DNA of 64,000 nt, taken from the NCBI RefSeq assembly GCF_001700435.1, contig NZ_LYPC01000022.1:476087-540086 (forward strand). Direction: 5' to 3'. A program made the position numbers and the translations under genes. Positions 26,191 to 35,675 of this stretch are shown piece after piece; the stretch's first letter is position 1, and each line of letters starts with the position of its first letter. The notes under the pieces were generated by a model that saw only the letters and a program-made list of their open reading frames with translations, made no database searches and had not been told where the DNA came from. The stretch is from Paenibacillus pectinilyticus. Lineage in GTDB: Bacteria; Bacillota; Bacilli; Paenibacillales; NBRC-103111.

Positions 26191-27639
26191 TTAATAGCTT
26201 CTACCAAAGACAACCGTATGCTGTGCAGCTTCGCCACATACCACACAAGTCGATTTGGTTTCAGATGGTGTGAACGGGATATTACGACTTGTAGCTCCTG
26301 TTTCTTCTTTCACTTGCGCTTCGCAAGCGTCAGATCCGCACCAGCCAGCCAAGGCAAATCCACGTTTCGTTTCCAAGAACGTCTTAAATTCATCGATCGA
26401 ATCTACCGCAATGTAATGCTCGTCACGGAATTGCTTCGCTTTATCATACATCTGCTGATGAATCTCAGCAAGCATATTTTGCACTTCTTGTACGAAGTCA
26501 GCTTGTTGGACAATTTTCTTCTCGCCACTTACACGAGAAACAAGAACAACTACGCCATTTTCCATATCACGTGGTCCGAGCTCTACACGAATTGGTACGC
26601 CGCGCATCTCGTACTCGTTGAATTTCCAACCAGGGCTTTGGTCCGCACGATCATCGACTTTGACGCGAACGCCAGCCTTCTTCAATTCTGCGAATAACTC
26701 GTCCACTCGTCCAATAACTTGGTCACGTGTTTTTGGCGGTCCAATCGGGATCATGATTACTTGCGTAGGAGCAACCTTCGGCGGAAGAACTAGACCACGA
26801 TCGTCTCCATGAACCATGATTAGTGCTCCAATTAGTCTTGTACTTACGCCCCATGACGTCGTATGAGCAAATTGGTGCTGATTCTCACGATCTAAGAATT
26901 TGATATCGAAAGCTACTGCAAACTTAGTGCCAAGGTAATGAGAGGTACCTGCTTGAACCGCCTTACCATCTTTCATCATCGCTTCAATAGAGAATGTATC
27001 AATCGCACCAGCAAACCGCTCAGATGGTGTCTTTTTACCTACGATAACTGGAATAGCAAGGAACTCTTCCGCAAATTGACGATATACTTCGAGCATTTGC
27101 ATCGTTTCACGCCGGGCATCCTGCTCATCTTCGTGTGCGGTATGTCCTTCTTGCCATAGAAACTCAGTCGTGCGAAGGAAAGGTAATGTCCGTTTCTCCC
27201 AACGAACCACGTTCGCCCATTGATTGATAAGAAGTGGAAGATCACGATAGGAATTAATCCATTCGGAATACATATGACCAATCATCGTTTCGGAAGTTGG
27301 ACGAATGGCTAACCGTTCTTCAAGCTTCTCTCCACCTGCTTCCGTCACCCATGGCAGTTCGGGATTAAAGCCTTCCACATGCTCTTTTTCTTTTTGGAAA
27401 AAGCTCTCTGGAATAAACAATGGGAAATAGGCATTCCGATGTCCCGTTTCTTTAAATTTACTATCCAACTCACGTTGAATGTTTTCCCAAATCTCGTAGC
27501 CGTCTGGTTTGAATACGATACAACCACGAACTGGAGAGTAACTCATTAAATCAGCTTTCTTGATGACATCTATATACCAACGGGAGAAATCTTCCCCTTG
27601 CGGTGTAATCTCTTTAACAAATTGCTTATCGTTTGACAT
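26191..27639 (-). CDS. proS: Prolyl-tRNA synthetase, archaeal/eukaryotic-like type
   Basis: Charges tRNA-Pro. The class II motifs include RPTSETM, TTEFLWQEGHTAH and GLVLPPKVAPTQV. At 482 aa it is shorter than the B. subtilis enzyme (about 564 aa), and no insertion editing domain is visible between motifs 2 and 3. Instead it has the C-terminal extension typical of the archaeal/eukaryotic-like ProRS, with a Cys pair in WCGSDAC and CVVCG and a terminal Tyr (FGRSY). It sits in the same rasP-proS-polC position as the bacterial-type gene of B. subtilis, 21 bases after rasP, with no T-box leader. Confidence 0.95.
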   Translation of the reverse strand: MSNDKQFVKEITPQGEDFSRWYIDVIKKADLMSYSPVRGCIVFKPDGYEIWENIQRELDSKFKETGHRNAYFPLFIPESFFQKEKEHVEGFNPELPWVTEAGGEKLEERLAIRPTSETMIGHMYSEWINSYRDLPLLINQWANVVRWEKRTLPFLRTTEFLWQEGHTAHEDEQDARRETMQMLEVYRQFAEEFLAIPVIVGKKTPSERFAGAIDTFSIEAMMKDGKAVQAGTSHYLGTKFAVAFDIKFLDRENQHQFAHTTSWGVSTRLIGALIMVHGDDRGLVLPPKVAPTQVIMIPIGPPKTRDQVIGRVDELFAELKKAGVRVKVDDRADQSPGWKFNEYEMRGVPIRVELGPRDMENGVVVLVSRVSGEKKIVQQADFVQEVQNMLAEIHQQMYDKAKQFRDEHYIAVDSIDEFKTFLETKRGFALAGWCGSDACEAQVKEETGATSRNIPFTPSETKSTCVVCGEAAQHTVVFGRSY

Positions 27640-27660
27640 AAACCCTCCCGAATAGTAGGA

Positions 27661-28920
27661 CTAACCCTTAATCAATCGTAAAATATCATTGTACGTAACG
27701 GCCACCATGAGAAGCATGAGCAGTGCAAAACCAACAAAATGAACCATACTTTCTCGATTCGGATCAATCGGTTTGCCGCGGAGTGCTTCCAATCCCATAA
27801 AGAGCAATCGGCTTCCATCTAAGGCAGGTATCGGCAGTAAATTGAATATCCCGAGATACAAGCTTAATGTAGCAGCCCACGCAATCAAGGAGCTAAGTCC
27901 CATTTTGGCGAATTGAGCAGATACTTGGGCAGTCCGAACGGGCCCGCCAAGATCATCAAGTTTGAACTGCAGCATAACTAGTTTCTGCAAGCCAGTTACG
28001 ATGCCTATTGTTGTGCCGACAACTTGGTCATAGGTTCCTGTAAAGACTTCACTAAAGGTAGCGCTTCTACGATCTCCGCTAATAACAACGCCAAGTTTCC
28101 CTGAACCATCTTCCATTTCAGGTGTGACTTGAAGTGTAATCGGATTACCAGCACGATCAATGACCCATGTCATCGGCTTTCCAGCCGAAGATTGAATGGC
28201 GGATACCATTTTCTCGCGATCATCGCCAATGGGCTGCTTATCGATCGACATGATAATGTCACCTTTTTGCAAACCAGCCTTCTCTCCAGCTTTACCAGAA
28301 AGAACAGAATCCAGCTTCACATTCGTGAACACACCTGACATAATCACTACGATGAAGAACAAAACAATAGCTAGAATGAAGTTCATTACGGGTCCCATGA
28401 CGATCGCAATCGCACGTTTCCCTACTGATTTGGAACCAAACTGGCGATCGTATGGAGCGATTTGCGTTTCTGTACCCTTTGTTACCATCATAGCTTGCGG
28501 GTCAATTGGATACGTAACCTTCTCTCCGTCGACATCTAACGATATGCGCAGAGCTCGCTCTAAATCAATTTGTTCCACAACGCCAATAATAACATTGGAA
28601 CGACGGTCTAATTGGTCTAAATATAAAAATGTAACTTGATTTTGTTTATTTAATTTAATGGCAACTGTCTGTCCGGGATTCACTTGGACGATTTCCGGAT
28701 CTTCTCCAGCCATTCGTACAAATCCACCAATAGGCAGAATCCGTAACGTATACCGTGTTTCCCCTTTTTTATATGAAAAAATTTTGGGACCAAAACCAAT
28801 TGCAAATTCACGAACTAAAATACCTGCACGTTTTGCAAAATAAAAATGTCCCCATTCATGAATCGTAACAAGAACGAAAAACAACAAAATAACTTTTAAC
28901 CCAACTTCAATGGCCGACAA
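27661..28920 (-). CDS. rasP: Site-2 intramembrane metalloprotease RasP (RseP family)
   Basis: Cleaves transmembrane substrates after site-1 cutting, including anti-sigma factors and, in Bacillus, FtsL and signal-peptide remnants. The zinc motif HEWGH (residues 21-25) lies in the first membrane helix, a PDZ domain is around residues 200-280 (GLQKGDIIMSIDKQPI), and the second motif PIPALDGSRLL lies in the penultimate helix. The 419 aa are normal. The start is TTG at 28920 with AAGGAGG upstream. It is preceded by dxr after a 271-bp gap. Confidence 0.95.
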   Translation of the reverse strand: MSAIEVGLKVILLFFVLVTIHEWGHFYFAKRAGILVREFAIGFGPKIFSYKKGETRYTLRILPIGGFVRMAGEDPEIVQVNPGQTVAIKLNKQNQVTFLYLDQLDRRSNVIIGVVEQIDLERALRISLDVDGEKVTYPIDPQAMMVTKGTETQIAPYDRQFGSKSVGKRAIAIVMGPVMNFILAIVLFFIVVIMSGVFTNVKLDSVLSGKAGEKAGLQKGDIIMSIDKQPIGDDREKMVSAIQSSAGKPMTWVIDRAGNPITLQVTPEMEDGSGKLGVVISGDRRSATFSEVFTGTYDQVVGTTIGIVTGLQKLVMLQFKLDDLGGPVRTAQVSAQFAKMGLSSLIAWAATLSLYLGIFNLLPIPALDGSRLLFMGLEALRGKPIDPNRESMVHFVGFALLMLLMVAVTYNDILRLIKG

Positions 28921-29020
28921 GTCGTATTTCCTCCTTCGGGTTTTCTACAGAAAACTATCCTATGCAGCAATTTCCAGACGCTTTCAGTCAAAAACCTACC
29001 TTTTAAGCATCTACTTAAGA

Positions 29021-29062
29021 TCAACTGTTCTAGTTCTTAGATTACCACTATTGAACAGTTGA
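29021..29062. repeat. 10-bp perfect inverted repeat upstream of rasP
   Basis: TCAACTGTTC and GAACAGTTGA are separated by 22 bases in the 271-bp dxr-rasP gap. No U-tract follows on the transcribed strand, so it is not a simple terminator. The rest of the gap shows no convincing coding frame. A weak promoter-like TTGTAT-18-TAATCT overlaps the repeat. Confidence 0.6.
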
Positions 29063-29191
29063 ATACAAGCTATGCCCGTTCAGGACAGTATACGAGCTCA
29101 GAGAATGAATTAGACTTTACTTTTGGGCCTGCTGTTGGTTATTCAAAAAAAGAGCTGGGCCATGCAATCTGACCTTTGCTCTTCATTAAAC

Positions 29192-30337
29192 TTAGAAACG
29201 GATAGAGGATGCGAAAGCTCTTGCCCACTGGTCTTGCTCGTGAATAAGATCAATCAGCGGATTCGCATAAGATTCATGCTTGTCCAACACCGCCGCAATG
29301 ATATCCTCAATTTGAAGGAACGTAATTTCCCCTTTGAGGAAACGAGCAACAGCCATCTCATTAGCCGCATTATAAACAGTTGGTGTTGTTCCGCCTTGTT
29401 TACCGCTCTCAAAAGCCATTCGCAAGCAAGGAAAACGCGTGTAGTCCATCTCGCGGAAATGCAGTTTACCGATAGCGGCAAGATTTAATCTTGATGTAGG
29501 CGTAGGAAAACGATCTGGATAGGTTAATGCATATTGAATAGGCACCCGCATATCCGGATTTCCTAGCTGAGCGATCACACTGTGATCAACAAATTCGATA
29601 TAAGAATGGATAACACTTTCTGGGTGTATCACAACTTGAATATCTTCATAAGACAAGCCGAAAAGCCAGTGCGCCTCAATAACTTCAAGCCCTTTGTTTA
29701 CCATCGTGGCTGAATCTATCGTTATTTTGGCCCCCATCGACCAATTCGGATGCTGAAGCGCTTGCTCGACAGTTACTCCCTCAAGCTCAGCTCTCGTACG
29801 ATCCCGAAAGGACCCACCGGAAGCTGTAAGTGTAATCTGTGCGATCTGGGCGTTCTTTTCACCATTAAGACATTGAAAAATTGCTGAGTGCTCGCTGTCA
29901 ATAGGCAGTAATGCAACACCTTTACGCGCTACAGCTTCCGTAACAATATGACCAGCGCTTACCAATGTTTCTTTATTCGCTAGACCAATATGTTTACCAG
30001 CTTCAATCGCGGCTAAGGTAGGTTTCAACCCTTGACTCCCTACTAATGCACTTACAAGTAAATCCGCATCTGTCGCTGCTGCAACTTCTAACAGACCTTC
30101 TTCGCCGTAAAGAACTTTAATATGTGAAGGAATTTGACTTGCAACCTCGTCCGCTAATTCCTTCGTCGCAACCGACACTAGCTTTGGTTGAAACTGATGG
30201 GCTTGTTCGATCACACGATCACGGTTGTAACCAGCTGAGATCGCTTCAACTTGAAACATGTCAGGGGAGTGCTTCACAATATCAAGGGTTTGAGTCCCAA
30301 TTGATCCTGTCGAACCCAAGATGGCAATTTTCTTCAT
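29192..30337 (-). CDS. dxr: 1-deoxy-D-xylulose 5-phosphate reductoisomerase
   Basis: Second enzyme of the MEP isoprenoid pathway, making MEP from DXP with NADPH. The N-terminal Rossmann motif is ILGSTGSIGTQT, and the metal/substrate residues are in LLPIDSEHSAI, TASGGSF and GAKITIDSATMVNKG. The start is ATG at 30337 with GGGGTGG upstream; a GTG three codons earlier lies inside that SD. It is 381 aa and lies between cdsA and rasP, as in B. subtilis. Confidence 0.97.
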   Translation of the reverse strand: MKKIAILGSTGSIGTQTLDIVKHSPDMFQVEAISAGYNRDRVIEQAHQFQPKLVSVATKELADEVASQIPSHIKVLYGEEGLLEVAAATDADLLVSALVGSQGLKPTLAAIEAGKHIGLANKETLVSAGHIVTEAVARKGVALLPIDSEHSAIFQCLNGEKNAQIAQITLTASGGSFRDRTRAELEGVTVEQALQHPNWSMGAKITIDSATMVNKGLEVIEAHWLFGLSYEDIQVVIHPESVIHSYIEFVDHSVIAQLGNPDMRVPIQYALTYPDRFPTPTSRLNLAAIGKLHFREMDYTRFPCLRMAFESGKQGGTTPTVYNAANEMAVARFLKGEITFLQIEDIIAAVLDKHESYANPLIDLIHEQDQWARAFASSIRF

Positions 30338-30360
30338 ACTTTCCACCCCGCTGATGAGAA

Positions 30361-31155
30361 TTAGTTAGGAATCAAGTCGAGCAGATAAATAAAAGGAAAA
30401 ACAATGAGCCAACTATCCATCCGGTCGAGCACACCGCCATGTCCTGGCAGTAGTGTTCCTGTGTCTTTAATACCTTTTACGCGTTTATAGGCTGATTGAA
30501 TCAGATCCCCTACTTGTCCAACTACAGCTATAAGAAAACCTAATAATAAGGCTCTCCCTATACTTAAAAGATCAGGTGCATACCATGCGAAGCCAAGCGC
30601 AATAATCATAGCAATGACTACACCGCCGAGCGCCCCTTCAATAGACTTTTTCGGACTGATTTGAGGCCATAACGGGTGTTTCCCGATCTTGGAACCGACA
30701 AAATACGCGCCAGAATCGGAAGCCCAAATACAGACAAATATCATAATCGTCCAAAATAAGCCATTTTCCGCTAAACGGGATTCAATCATATAATTAAATC
30801 CAAAACCAAGATAAATAACACCTAGTAAGATCACAGAAACTTGATCAATCGTGATTTTGTTCTTGGAGGCTACGGTAATAAAGAGCACAATGAACATCGC
30901 AAGCCATGTAACCGCAGTGAACGAAATTGGAAAGGATATCCCTAACAATCCCCAAGGAATTGTTAAACATAAAAGCGCTATGAGTCCTACAGCAGCCGTC
31001 AGTTTATAAGACATATAACCATTCATTTGTAAATACTCACGGTACCCAATGATGGAAACAAGAACAATAAGCCCTGCATACCATAAATCACCAAGTACTA
31101 AGAGTGTTATAAATACAAGACCAGCAATTACACCGGTGATAATCCTTTGCTTCAA
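30361..31155 (-). CDS. cdsA: Phosphatidate cytidylyltransferase CdsA
   Basis: Makes CDP-diacylglycerol for phospholipid synthesis. It is a polytopic membrane protein with about seven or eight hydrophobic segments. The C-terminal CTP-transferase signature is KDTGTLLPGHGGVLDRMDS. The start is TTG at 31155 with AGGGGG seven bases upstream (MKQRIITG); a frame 20 residues longer has no SD. It is 264 aa and lies between uppS and dxr. Confidence 0.95.
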   Translation of the reverse strand: MKQRIITGVIAGLVFITLLVLGDLWYAGLIVLVSIIGYREYLQMNGYMSYKLTAAVGLIALLCLTIPWGLLGISFPISFTAVTWLAMFIVLFITVASKNKITIDQVSVILLGVIYLGFGFNYMIESRLAENGLFWTIMIFVCIWASDSGAYFVGSKIGKHPLWPQISPKKSIEGALGGVVIAMIIALGFAWYAPDLLSIGRALLLGFLIAVVGQVGDLIQSAYKRVKGIKDTGTLLPGHGGVLDRMDSWLIVFPFIYLLDLIPN

Positions 31156-31231
31156 GTTGAATCCCCCTAGATGAACAACGTTTATCTCTAAGCCATTCAT
31201 GCACAGTGACATCACAACTTACAATGAAGGG

Positions 31232-32005
31232 TTAAACGCCACCATACCTTCTCGCACGTCGTTGAAACTCAGCAATGGCTTGCATGAATAAGTCCTCTGT
31301 GAAATCAGGCCAGTACGCATCTGTAAACCATAATTCAGAATAAGCTAGTTGCCACAGTAAAAAATTACTCAGCCGTAATTCGCCACTTGTTCGAATTAAC
31401 AGATCCGGGTCTGGTAGATCAGACGTTAACATGTAAGAAGAAAACTTGGCTTCATCCAGTTCATCCGGCTTCAAAATACCGTTGTGTGCATCTTGCAACA
31501 TATCTTGAACACCTGCAATGATTTCTTTGCGTCCACCATAATTTAAGGCAAAATTCAAAATGAGACCTGTGTTATCCTTTGTTCGTTCGATAGCACCTTC
31601 AATCGCTTTCAGCGTGTAGTCAGGTAGCCCTTCTTTCCAACCGGTCATTCGGATACGCACGTTGTTCTGAATTAATTCTTCAATCTCCAATGGGAAAAAC
31701 TCTTGAGGAAGTTTCATTAGAAATTCAACTTCGTCCTTAGGTCTCTTCCAATTCTCCGTGGAAAAAGCATACATCGTCAAGACTTTTACACCAATATCAT
31801 TGGCTGCCATCGTAATTTTCTTTACATTCTTCATGCCTGAGTGATGACCCGCGACACGCGGTAATCCTCTTTGTTTGGCCCAACGACCATTACCATCCAT
31901 AATAATTGCAACATGTGCTGGGACTTTGTCCAGCTCTATCTCAGGTGCTTCCCAAGTCCTAGGCTTACTCTTCTTGCTTAACCACATCTTGAATAGCTTG
32001 AGCAC
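31232..32005 (-). CDS. uppS: Undecaprenyl diphosphate synthase UppS
   Basis: Cis-prenyltransferase that makes the C55 carrier lipid for cell-wall synthesis. The catalytic Asp is D37 in IIMDGNGRWAKQRG, with AFSTENWKRP and DPDLLIRTSGELRLSNFLLWQ downstream. The start is GTG at 32005 with GGGAGGA upstream, giving 257 aa. A short Lys-rich N-terminal extension (about 20 residues) precedes the core. Confidence 0.97.
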   Translation of the reverse strand: MLKLFKMWLSKKSKPRTWEAPEIELDKVPAHVAIIMDGNGRWAKQRGLPRVAGHHSGMKNVKKITMAANDIGVKVLTMYAFSTENWKRPKDEVEFLMKLPQEFFPLEIEELIQNNVRIRMTGWKEGLPDYTLKAIEGAIERTKDNTGLILNFALNYGGRKEIIAGVQDMLQDAHNGILKPDELDEAKFSSYMLTSDLPDPDLLIRTSGELRLSNFLLWQLAYSELWFTDAYWPDFTEDLFMQAIAEFQRRARRYGGV

Positions 32006-32032
32006 AGTTGTTCCTCCCAACTAGGGAAAGAT

Positions 32033-32058
32033 GAAAAACCCCCGCGAATACCCGGGGG
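32033..32058 (-). terminator. Terminator after frr
   Basis: On the minus strand the GC-rich 6-bp stem CCCCCG/CGGGGG with an 8-base loop is followed by TTTTT. It lies in the frr-uppS gap. Confidence 0.85.
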
Positions 32059-32068
32059 CATATCTATC

Positions 32069-32623
32069 TTATACTTCCATGATTTCTTTTTCTTTAGCAG
32101 CCAAAACTTTCTCAACTTCAGCTACGAATTTATCAGTGAATTTCTGAATATCCTCTTGATGTTTACGGGATTCATCTTCAGAAATACCTGCTTTCTCAAG
32201 CTTTTTAATTTCGTCATTCGCATCACGGCGAATATTACGAATTGCAATTTTGGCTTCTTCGCCAAATTTCTTCGTCATTTTCACCAAATCAGCACGACGC
32301 TCTTCTGTTAAAGCAGGGATCACAATTCGAATAACGATCCCATCATTCGACGGCGTTAAGCCAAGGTCTGATTTCATAATAGCTTTCTCAATTGACGTCA
32401 TGGAACTCTTGTCCCAAGGCTGAATGAGTAGTGTACGTGAATCCGGTGTTGTTAAATTGGCAAGCTGATTAACAGGCGTCATCGCCCCGTAATATTCGAC
32501 TTGAATACGATCTAACAGAGATGGTGTAGCGCGTCCTGCACGAAGTGAAGTTAAGTCTCTTCTTAAAGCTCCGATTGCCTTGTCCATACGATCTTCTGCA
32601 TTTTTTTTCACTGATTGCGGCAT
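32069..32623 (-). CDS. frr: Ribosome recycling factor
   Basis: Splits post-termination ribosomes together with EF-G. The 184-aa protein has the three-helix-bundle landmarks [26 protein letters not shown] and [17 protein letters not shown]. It starts 3 bases after the pyrH stop, so the two are co-transcribed. Confidence 0.98.
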   Translation of the reverse strand: MPQSVKKNAEDRMDKAIGALRRDLTSLRAGRATPSLLDRIQVEYYGAMTPVNQLANLTTPDSRTLLIQPWDKSSMTSIEKAIMKSDLGLTPSNDGIVIRIVIPALTEERRADLVKMTKKFGEEAKIAIRNIRRDANDEIKKLEKAGISEDESRKHQEDIQKFTDKFVAEVEKVLAAKEKEIMEV

Positions 32624-32626
32624 GTT

Positions 32627-33397
<771 letters not shown>

Positions 33398-33399
33398 CT

Positions 33400-33434
33400 A
33401 AAAAAGAAGGAACACCAAGTGTTCCAACTTTTTT
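33400..33434 (-). terminator. Terminator after tsf
   Basis: On the minus strand AAAAAAG-TT-GGAACAC-TTG-GTGTTCC-TT-CTTTTTT forms a long stem with a U-tract, 10 bases past the tsf stop codon. Its A-run could also serve as a terminator in the opposite direction. Confidence 0.88.
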
Positions 33435-33443
33435 GAATACTTA

Positions 33444-34094
33444 TTATAGTTTAACTTGGGACATAACTTCTTCTGCGAAGTTTTCTTGTTTCTTCTCAAG
33501 ACCTTCACCAAGACCAAAACGAACGAAACGACGGATGGAGATGTTCTCGCCGATTGCAGCGATTTTCTCATTTAACAATTGGTCGATTGTTTTGTCTGGA
33601 TCTTTAATGAATGCTTGCTCCATTAAGCAGTACTCTTCGTAGTATTTACCAATACGGCCTTCAACCATTTTGTCGATGATTTTCTCTGGTTTGCCTTCGT
33701 TCAAAGCTTGGTTACGAAGAATTTCTTTTTCTTTTTCCAAAGCTTCGGTTGGTACTTCTTCACGACGAACATACGATGGGTTTGCTGCTGCAATGTGCAT
33801 AGCAATGTCTCTACAGAATGTTCTGAATTGCTCTGTTTTACCAACGAAGTCAGTTTCACAGTTGATTTCAACTAGAACGCCTACTTTACCACCAGCGTGG
33901 ATGTAAGATTCTACTGCACCTTCTGTAGCAATACGTCCAGCTTTGTTTGCCGCTGCAGAAAGACCTTTTTCACGTAGAAGTTCGCCCGCTTTTGTGATAT
34001 CGCCATTTGCTTCTTCAAGTGCTTTTTTGCAATCTAACATACCTGCACCTGTTTTTTCGCGTAATTCTTTAACTTGTGCTGCTGTAACTGCCAT
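33444..34094 (-). CDS. tsf: Elongation factor Ts, short form
   Basis: Nucleotide exchange factor for EF-Tu. The N-terminal UBA-like domain (1-50, [16 protein letters not shown]) and the EF-Tu-contacting NCETDFVGK are present, and the C-terminus ([20 protein letters not shown]) aligns with the end of full-length proteins. At 216 aa it lacks about 75 internal residues relative to the 293-aa B. subtilis protein: the sequence jumps from [11 protein letters not shown] to [14 protein letters not shown], which removes one of the two core half-domains. Similar short EF-Ts proteins are known from Thermus and others. Confidence 0.96.
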   Translation of the reverse strand: MAVTAAQVKELREKTGAGMLDCKKALEEANGDITKAGELLREKGLSAAANKAGRIATEGAVESYIHAGGKVGVLVEINCETDFVGKTEQFRTFCRDIAMHIAAANPSYVRREEVPTEALEKEKEILRNQALNEGKPEKIIDKMVEGRIGKYYEEYCLMEQAFIKDPDKTIDQLLNEKIAAIGENISIRRFVRFGLGEGLEKKQENFAEEVMSQVKL

Positions 34095-34151
34095 GAGAAG
34101 AAACCTCCTGTTAAATGTTTATAGTTAATATGTAACACTAGTTTATTCTTT

Positions 34152-34197
34152 AAAAAAAGGGTGGTGACAGGCTGTTACACCTTCCAACCACCCTTTT
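34152..34197 (-). terminator. Terminator between rpsB and tsf
   Basis: On the minus strand the perfect 11-bp arms AAAAGGGTGGT/ACCACCCTTTT enclose a 21-base loop containing GGTGT/ACAGCC, and are followed by TTTAAAG. It is a strong stem for an intergenic position where read-through into tsf is usual. Confidence 0.85.
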
Positions 34198-34211
34198 CAC
34201 ATTCCTATAGA

Positions 34212-34910
34212 TTAAGCTGTTGTTTGCTCGCCTTGGTGTGCTTCGATAACTGCATCAGCAATTTTCGCTGTTAACAATTTAACTGCGCGAATCGCGTCAT
34301 CGTTACCTGGAATCACGTAATCAATTTCGTCTGGATCGCAGTTTGTATCAACGATACCAACGATTGGGATACCCAATTTGCGAGCTTCTGCTACAGCAAT
34401 ACGCTCTTTACGAGGGTCAATAATGAAAAGTGCACTTGGCAGACCTTTCATATTCTTGATTCCGCCTAGGAACTTCTCAAGACGATCTTTCTCTTTACGG
34501 AGAATGATAACTTCTTTCTTAGGAAGAACTTCGAAAGTGCCGTCTTCTTCCCATCTTTCAAGAGTTTTCAAACGATCGATACGTTTTTGAATAGTTTGGA
34601 AGTTAGTTAATGTACCACCCAACCAACGTTGGTTGATGAAGTACATGCCACAACGTTCTGCTTCTTCAGCAACGGAATCTTGTGCTTGTTTCTTCGTTCC
34701 TACGAAAAGAATAGTACCATTATCTTCAGATACGGATTTAACAAAGTTGTAAGCTTCTTCAACTTTTTTAACCGTTTTTTGTAGATCGATAATGTAAATA
34801 CCGTTTCTTTCAGTAAAGATGTATTTGTCCATTTTCGGGTTCCAACGACGTGTTTGGTGACCGAAATGTACGCCAGCTTCTAAAAGCTGTTTCATGGAGA
34901 TAACTGCCAT
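34212..34910 (-). CDS. rpsB: 30S ribosomal protein S2
   Basis: Late-assembling small-subunit protein. The 232 aa include [36 protein letters not shown] and [11 protein letters not shown]-type sequence. The start is ATG at 34910 with GGAGGGA upstream; a TTG two codons earlier is rejected. It has its own promoter and a leader of about 115 bases containing a stem-loop, as expected for an autoregulated r-protein gene. Confidence 0.97.
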   Translation of the reverse strand: MAVISMKQLLEAGVHFGHQTRRWNPKMDKYIFTERNGIYIIDLQKTVKKVEEAYNFVKSVSEDNGTILFVGTKKQAQDSVAEEAERCGMYFINQRWLGGTLTNFQTIQKRIDRLKTLERWEEDGTFEVLPKKEVIILRKEKDRLEKFLGGIKNMKGLPSALFIIDPRKERIAVAEARKLGIPIVGIVDTNCDPDEIDYVIPGNDDAIRAVKLLTAKIADAVIEAHQGEQTTA

Positions 34911-34961
34911 CCCCAATCCCTCCTCTAAATGGTTTATTTGGTATCCGCCGCCCCTCGCATC

Positions 34962-35000
34962 TTTGCATAAAACCTACATAAGTAAGCACCATTATGCAAA
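34962..35000 (-). promoter_or_regulatory. Stem-loop in the rpsB 5' leader
   Basis: On the minus strand a perfect 9-bp stem TTTGCATAA/TTATGCAAA has a 21-base loop, about 50 bases before the rpsB ATG. There is no U-tract, so it is a leader structure, not a terminator. Possible S2 autoregulatory site by analogy with other rpsB leaders. Confidence 0.45.
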
Positions 35001-35032
35001 TTGAAAGGCGTGAGTTTTTAACACCGTGAATA

Positions 35033-35061
35033 AATATACCACAACTCAAAACCCGATGCAA
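35033..35061 (-). promoter_or_regulatory. Extended -10 promoter of rpsB
   Basis: On the minus strand, TTGCAT (35056-35061), a 17-bp spacer ending in TGG, and TATATT (35033-35038). It is immediately downstream of the fla/che operon terminator. Confidence 0.75.
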
Positions 35062-35118
35062 CATTTAATCCTATTTGTCATCCTGCCCTTGAAATGGATA
35101 AAAAATGTATAACACAAA

Positions 35119-35149
35119 TAAAAAAAGATCTCGTTAAGAAGATCCTTTT
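35119..35149 (-). terminator. Terminator at the end of the fla/che operon
   Basis: On the minus strand AAAGGATCT/AGATCTTTT (one G-U pair) with loop TCTTAACG is followed by TTTATTTG. It starts 11 bases after the stop of the last gene. Confidence 0.85.
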
Positions 35150-35159
35150 AACGGCCCTA

Positions 35160-35675
35160 CTATTGAGCAGTTATCAAATTAGTGACTACCGCTGGCATGC
35201 TCATAACGCCATCAAACTCGTGGTAACCCACTTGAATTTTGGTATTTCCACCTTGTTTATCTAATTCAGTCACGAAAGCTTTGCGATCCGCAATGACCCC
35301 AGCGCGAAACAACAAATCAGCAACCGTAGTTGCATCTAAATTAGGTTGGACATACATAACAATCTTCGAAGAAGCTGTCGCTGGTGTCGCTTTAGCTTGA
35401 TCTTGCGGCTTAGCAGTAGCTTGCTTGTCCGCTTCCTCTTTGACTTTCTTCTGAATAGCAGCATCAAGCTCAGCTTGCGTATACATCTTCACATTTTTTT
35501 CAAATACTTGATAGTACTTCGAGGTTTCTTCCTTTAACTTCTGTGGATCCATCTCTTCCAATGCGATGCCTGATGTCTTAGGTGCGCTAGGCCGAACATT
35601 CATAACTTGTAGGAGTATTGCACCAATAATGATACCTGTTCCAATGCCTGTGACTAACACTCTATTTTTAAACAC
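35160..35675 (-). CDS. Membrane-anchored protein with MltG/YceG-like C-terminal segment, function unknown
   Basis: 171-aa protein. One N-terminal membrane helix (about residues 8-25, VTGIGTGIIIGAILLQV) is followed by a charged, Lys/Glu/Gln-rich coil (about 45-95). A C-terminal module of about 65 residues (YVQPNLDATTVADLLFRAG ... IQVGYHEFDGVMSM) resembles the LysM-like/N-terminal part of YceG (MltG) endolytic transglycosylases; no catalytic Glu region is present. The GTG start has GGAGGA upstream and overlaps the swrB-like gene by 8 bp. It is the last gene of the fla/che operon and has no counterpart there in B. subtilis. Peptidoglycan binding is a guess. Confidence 0.6.
   Translation of the reverse strand: MFKNRVLVTGIGTGIIIGAILLQVMNVRPSAPKTSGIALEEMDPQKLKEETSKYYQVFEKNVKMYTQAELDAAIQKKVKEEADKQATAKPQDQAKATPATASSKIVMYVQPNLDATTVADLLFRAGVIADRKAFVTELDKQGGNTKIQVGYHEFDGVMSMPAVVTNLITAQ

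Noticed and set aside
27640-27660. T-box riboswitch before proS
   Set aside because: Only 21 bases separate rasP and proS, with no room for a leader.
29140-29160. T-rich stretch after dxr as a terminator
   Set aside because: A run of T is present on the minus strand, but the preceding GGCCCAGC has no adjacent complementary arm; only a distant GGCCC pairs, so the structure is doubtful.
34810-35064. 84-aa minus-strand frame over the rpsB leader
   Set aside because: It overlaps the rpsB promoter and the start of rpsB in another frame and has no homologue-like sequence.
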